A stretch of 64,000 nt of DNA from assembly GCF_009363115.1 (NCBI RefSeq), contig NZ_CP045298.1, positions 2,685,001 to 2,749,000 on the forward strand. Reading direction: 5' to 3'. The stretch is from Paenibacillus brasilensis. Lineage in GTDB: Bacteria > Bacillota > Bacilli > Paenibacillales > Paenibacillaceae. The notes under the pieces were generated by a model. It was not told the DNA's origin. It searched no databases and worked only from the letters and a program-made list of their open reading frames with translations. The translations under genes were made by a program, and so were the position numbers. Positions 60,621 through 64,000 of this stretch are shown in pieces; positions within the stretch are counted from its first letter, which is position 1, and each line of letters begins with the position of its first letter.

Positions 60621-61271
60621 TTAGGACAGTTGTTTGGCATGAACGATGAGTCGATGTGTCGGGTTTACAAGAGGATCACATGTAATTAATGTGAGGAGTT
60701 TTTTTTCCTTGCTGCTTTTTAAAACGGAGACGTTGGAAGGAGCGACAATTGAGATGTTGTAGACCTTGTACAAGTATTTTTCACTCCGTGTGTGAATCAG
60801 AATCTGATCTCCGATTTTCACTTCATTTAGTCGGTTAAATAGACGTCCAGTCGTTCGTGAGCGATGAGCGGCTATGGCAGCATTCCCCACCTGACCGAGT
60901 GCCGCAGTCTCCGACATATGTACGGCTGCATATCTCATATGGTCTCGGGTCGCGCCTTCCAGTACAGGAAGTTCCAGCCCGATACGATCAATCTGGATTG
61001 TAGCGATTGGAGCTGGCTCTTCAGCCGATGAAGAAGAGGTGGTTTCAGACGATTGTGATCCATCCGCTGCTGCGGTATTTGTCAACCAACTGGACAATTG
61101 TGTATAGCCTTTAATCATTTCGGGAGTCAGTGTCGATTTATCTGTATTTGATAATGATTCAGCTTCTTGTAATAGCTCTTTTTGCTTCTGATTTTCCATC
61201 CATTCATTAACGGTAGGGAATAACATGATGATAATTCCTAAAATAATGCTCACGTATGCCAGCTTACGCAA
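60621..61271 (-). CDS. Class D-like sortase
   Basis: 216-residue membrane-anchored transpeptidase. An N-terminal helix (LAYVSIILGIIIMLFPTVNE) and a linker precede the sortase barrel. The catalytic triad is visible: His in AIAAHRS, Cys in TLITCDP, Arg in THRLIVHA. It lies 108 bases downstream of an LPQTG-anchored adhesin gene on the same strand, so that protein is the likely substrate. Class assignment (D, single protein with its own anchor) is by general resemblance. Confidence 0.9.
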   Translation of the reverse strand: MRKLAYVSIILGIIIMLFPTVNEWMENQKQKELLQEAESLSNTDKSTLTPEMIKGYTQLSSWLTNTAAADGSQSSETTSSSSAEEPAPIATIQIDRIGLELPVLEGATRDHMRYAAVHMSETAALGQVGNAAIAAHRSRTTGRLFNRLNEVKIGDQILIHTRSEKYLYKVYNISIVAPSNVSVLKSSKEKKLLTLITCDPLVNPTHRLIVHAKQLS

Positions 61272-61321
61272 TAAAAAAGCCTCCCTTTAACAGTAATCCA
61301 TAGAAGGACCATGTAAAATAA

Positions 61322-61362
61322 TTCCCCTTCTCGCTAGTAGTAAGCTAAGAAGGGGGATTTTT
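61322..61362 (-). terminator. Terminator between adhesin and sortase genes
   Basis: TTCCCCTTCT pairs with AGAAGGGGGA around GCTAGTAGTAAGCTA, with T-runs on either side. The sortase would then need read-through or its own promoter. Confidence 0.65.
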
Positions 61363-61378
61363 GATTATAAGATGTTAT

Positions 61379-64000
61379 TTATTTTTTATGTGTTCGTCTA
61401 TAGCCCAGGTAGGCTCCCAGAAGAATTAAGAACATACCACTTAAATAGAAGGGAGCAGGACTGCTTTCTCCTGTCTGTGGCAATGTATTCACCTTAGGAG
61501 TATGACTCGGCTCGTTTGGATCTTTAGGCTTCTCTGCCGGTAGGCGGATGACGCCCGTAGGTACTGGATCTTCCTCGATCTTCACGGGTGGAGAAGGCTC
61601 CTGGTGAGGATCGGTTTCTGGTGCCCCTGGCTGCGCCTCTACCTCGGGATCTACAGGCGGCTGCTCAATAGTTGGAACGCCCAACGGAACATCCTCATCT
61701 TCGATGATTTGCGGCTCCTCGGTTGTTACGGGCGTAGCAGGCGTCGCAGGAGGCTCAGTTATTTCAGGGTCATTATCACGTTTTTTGCCTGAGCCCGGAT
61801 TCGTAGGCGTACCCGGATTTGTAGGCGTACCTGGGTCTGTAGGTTTACCCGGACCCGGATCAACAGGAGTCTCCTTTTTATTGGTGATCACGATTTGTTT
61901 AATTCCTGAGCTTTGTTTAACGGCTGCATCTATCTTGATTGCAGTTTTTGGCTCTGTTATTTTGTAGCCTTCAGGAGCAGTCAGCTCCTCCAGAATGTAG
62001 TCATCATAACTTAATGAGGAGAATACGATTTTCCCGTCCGAATTGGTAGTTTGGACAAGAGGCGGTCTTTTCTGATCCTTGTCATAGAGTGCAAAACGTG
62101 CCCCGGACAGTACCTTATTATGATCGTCCTCGTCAATTTTGGTAATCTCCAGACTTCCCGTAACTCCTCCTCCTGATCCTGAACCAGAGGATGTACGCAC
62201 GATAATTTCTTTACTTGTTTCCCTGGTTTCGGTGGTCAAACGGTCGCCCTCGAAATTGACCTTATTGCTGACTTTTGCCTTGTCTTCAGCTTGAATAAAG
62301 GATTGATATTCCAAAATATAGCCCGATGATATAGCCTTGTTAAAGGCGAGCTCAAAGGATTGCTGACCTTGATCAGTCGTTGTTATTTTTAGCTTATAAT
62401 CCTGATCCCTGACTAATTCGGTGTCCTTAACAGCTTCTCCCTTGGCAGATACCTTGGTGGAATATAGATGAAAGGAATCCTCAATCAGAATTTGATTATT
62501 GCTGGGCGTATCCACGATTTCCGCGTTGGAGACATAGGATTGCCCTTCATTGATATGGATGTTCCAATCAATTTTATTTCCATTCTGAGCTCCGGATTTC
62601 GTCACGTATTCTCCACCGTGGGGCACAGTCACTTTGGCTGACCATTCCGAATCTACATTTTTTCCATCCATAAGCTGAGCGTCATTGTTAATCTCTTTAT
62701 CAATAAGCTCTCCTTCCAATGTCGTTTGGAAAGTGACCCAGTAAGGAGAGTCGATGGACTGGTTAAACCGGATGGTCAATTCGTTGTTGTTATCGGCGGA
62801 AGGTAAAACAAGAGTATATTGGCTCGAAGGCACTTCGGCTCCCTTTTGTACACCATTCCACCACCCGAGCAGGTCCATATCGTATACTTTAACAGAACCT
62901 GGCACCAGCTTTTGGCCCTGTAATAATGTATCCCTTATTTCAGCATGGTTCAGAGTTTTGCGGTTATAGTTAGCCTTAATGTCCCATGTAATTTGCTTGG
63001 AGCTGGCATTGTAACTACCTGATTTAGCCCCATTTTGCTGGGTCATATTATCCGGCCATAATCGAGCTTCGGCCTCCGCGGTTTGTGTTGTTCCGTTGTA
63101 TAACCAACTGATAGAGGCTTTGTTCCAAAAGTCCGGCTTGGTTTTGTCAAGTTTCCATTCGTTGTTAAATGTAGTTGTATAGCTGATTGTATACGTGTCT
63201 TGGATCGTTTTATGAAAACGTATCGTGAACCCTTTTTTATAATCCAGCGTAAGAGGGATCAGCTCATAGTCCGTCGGCGATGTTAGTGTTGTTTTTCCGT
63301 CCGCGCTTTGGATCTTCAATGTGTTCGGCAATAACGCCAGACCGCCATTCGGAAAGATATCGTTGATAACGACCTGGTCCATTGTATACTTATCCGCATT
63401 AATGGAAATGATCCAAGGAATCGTTTTGGTGTTATAGTTCGGCTCCTTATAGCCCTTGGTAATAATCACACTTTTCAGCTCTGTGGTCGTTTCTTTTGTT
63501 ACTCCGTCCGATGTTACACTGTTCGTTATTTTGCCATTTTTAAGTACACGATCTATGGCCTTAGTCTGGTAACGGATTGTATATGGCGCATCAATATCCG
63601 CTTTGAAAGACAGGTTGAAGCCGTTGGTACCATTGTCGTCAATAACTGGAGTGACCATGTATTCCGATGCAGGAAGCTCCTCTTGCGTATCCCCTTTATA
63701 CACTTTAAGTGAGCCTGTGATGAATTGTTGGCTGTTATTAAAACGGTCACTCAATACTGCTTTAGCTGCGGGGATTTTTTTGTTGGCAAAATTATATTTG
63801 ATTGCCCATGAAATCGTTTGTGTGACCGCATCGTATTGCTCCACTTTTTTGCTTAGAAAATCCCCGCGTTTAATGGTAACTGTAGCTGATGCTGAGGTAT
63901 CCTTCACATTATCTCCTGAAAAAGTGGCCGTGTTGGAGAAACGAGTGTCCTCGCTAGTGATGTTCGTAGAATATTGGATCCGGTATGCGCCGTTAATACG
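61379..64000 (-). CDS. LPXTG-anchored collagen-adhesin-like surface protein (5' end outside window)
   Basis: At least 873 residues; the frame is open to the right edge. From the N-terminal side it has about four adhesin modules with I-x-W-x-I/A-x-x-N cores (TISWAIKYN; TIPWIISIN; ITWDIKANYN; IDWNIHINEG), then a Cna_B domain (GSLEITKIDEDDHNKVLSGA to EELTAPEGYKI), a long Pro-rich wall-spanning stretch with PTNPG repeats, and the sorting signal LPQTGE plus membrane helix and RRTHKK tail. These domains usually contain spontaneous isopeptide bonds. The neighbouring sortase probably anchors it. Signal peptide not in the window. Confidence 0.9.
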   Translation of the reverse strand, partial: RINGAYRIQYSTNITSEDTRFSNTATFSGDNVKDTSASATVTIKRGDFLSKKVEQYDAVTQTISWAIKYNFANKKIPAAKAVLSDRFNNSQQFITGSLKVYKGDTQEELPASEYMVTPVIDDNGTNGFNLSFKADIDAPYTIRYQTKAIDRVLKNGKITNSVTSDGVTKETTTELKSVIITKGYKEPNYNTKTIPWIISINADKYTMDQVVINDIFPNGGLALLPNTLKIQSADGKTTLTSPTDYELIPLTLDYKKGFTIRFHKTIQDTYTISYTTTFNNEWKLDKTKPDFWNKASISWLYNGTTQTAEAEARLWPDNMTQQNGAKSGSYNASSKQITWDIKANYNRKTLNHAEIRDTLLQGQKLVPGSVKVYDMDLLGWWNGVQKGAEVPSSQYTLVLPSADNNNELTIRFNQSIDSPYWVTFQTTLEGELIDKEINNDAQLMDGKNVDSEWSAKVTVPHGGEYVTKSGAQNGNKIDWNIHINEGQSYVSNAEIVDTPSNNQILIEDSFHLYSTKVSAKGEAVKDTELVRDQDYKLKITTTDQGQQSFELAFNKAISSGYILEYQSFIQAEDKAKVSNKVNFEGDRLTTETRETSKEIIVRTSSGSGSGGGVTGSLEITKIDEDDHNKVLSGARFALYDKDQKRPPLVQTTNSDGKIVFSSLSYDDYILEELTAPEGYKITEPKTAIKIDAAVKQSSGIKQIVITNKKETPVDPGPGKPTDPGTPTNPGTPTNPGSGKKRDNDPEITEPPATPATPVTTEEPQIIEDEDVPLGVPTIEQPPVDPEVEAQPGAPETDPHQEPSPPVKIEEDPVPTGVIRLPAEKPKDPNEPSHTPKVNTLPQTGESSPAPFYLSGMFLILLGAYLGYRRTHKK

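Overview
The window reads as the chromosome of a low-to-mid GC Gram-positive spore-former of the genus Paenibacillus, most likely the P. polymyxa group. The basis is the rrn/tRNA organisation, an Fnr with a C-terminal cysteine cluster, YesM/YesN-type sugar regulation, a bsd-type phenolic acid decarboxylase locus, glnQHMP gene order, SLH and LPXTG surface proteins, and frequent TTG/GTG starts behind strong AGGAGG ribosome-binding sites. The genus call is inference from gene content; no search was run.

Layout. 1-4964: 3' end of one rrn operon (partial 23S, 5S) followed by 21 tRNA genes and a terminator. 5076-8458: a NarL-type two-component system with a GAF protein, divergent from an Fnr-like regulator, with a palindromic Crp/Fnr box between them; this looks like an oxygen/nitrate sensing module. 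9088-14378: a complete rrn operon with promoter, boxA, 16S, 23S, 5S and terminator. 14493-21111: a small Fur-boxed ORF, then a carbohydrate ABC importer (binding lipoprotein, a broken MalF-type permease, an intact MalG-type permease) with its YesM/YesN two-component regulators. 21182-25090: LysR regulator divergent from a bsdBCD-like decarboxylase operon whose ubiX gene carries one nonsense codon.

25110-42702 is an accessory, decayed block. It opens with a fragment of a serine hydrolase gene that runs straight into a relic 23S-5S spacer and an orphan 5S gene. Near 42110 the downstream part of what looks like the same hydrolase gene appears, so about 17 kb may have been inserted into, or rearranged within, that gene. 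Inside are an ankyrin protein, a frameshifted unknown gene, an orphan type I-C CRISPR array (16 identical repeats) with a degraded cas2 at its leader, IS5 and IS66 relics, an ECF sigma/anti-sigma/ABC transporter operon, an HxlR pseudogene beside an NmrA-like oxidoreductase, an IS66/tyrosine-recombinase chimera, a group of unrecognised secreted and membrane proteins, and a frameshifted SLH surface protein.

42875-64000 is mostly ordinary core or surface gene content: a nine-repeat Big_2 protein, an L-serine dehydratase operon behind a tandem glycine riboswitch with terminator, a secreted OB-fold/GATase-like protein, an oppDFBCA peptide importer with a LysR gene, the glnQHMP glutamine importer with a GlnR/TnrA-like site upstream, a DUF985 cupin, a truncated GGDEF gene, a class D-like sortase, and an LPXTG adhesin that runs off the right edge.

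A notable pattern is the number of single-lesion genes (ubiX, MalF-type permease, HxlR regulator, SLH protein, serine hydrolase, GGDEF protein, the 27.4 kb ORF). Either this genome is decaying locally or some lesions are sequence errors; reads would decide.
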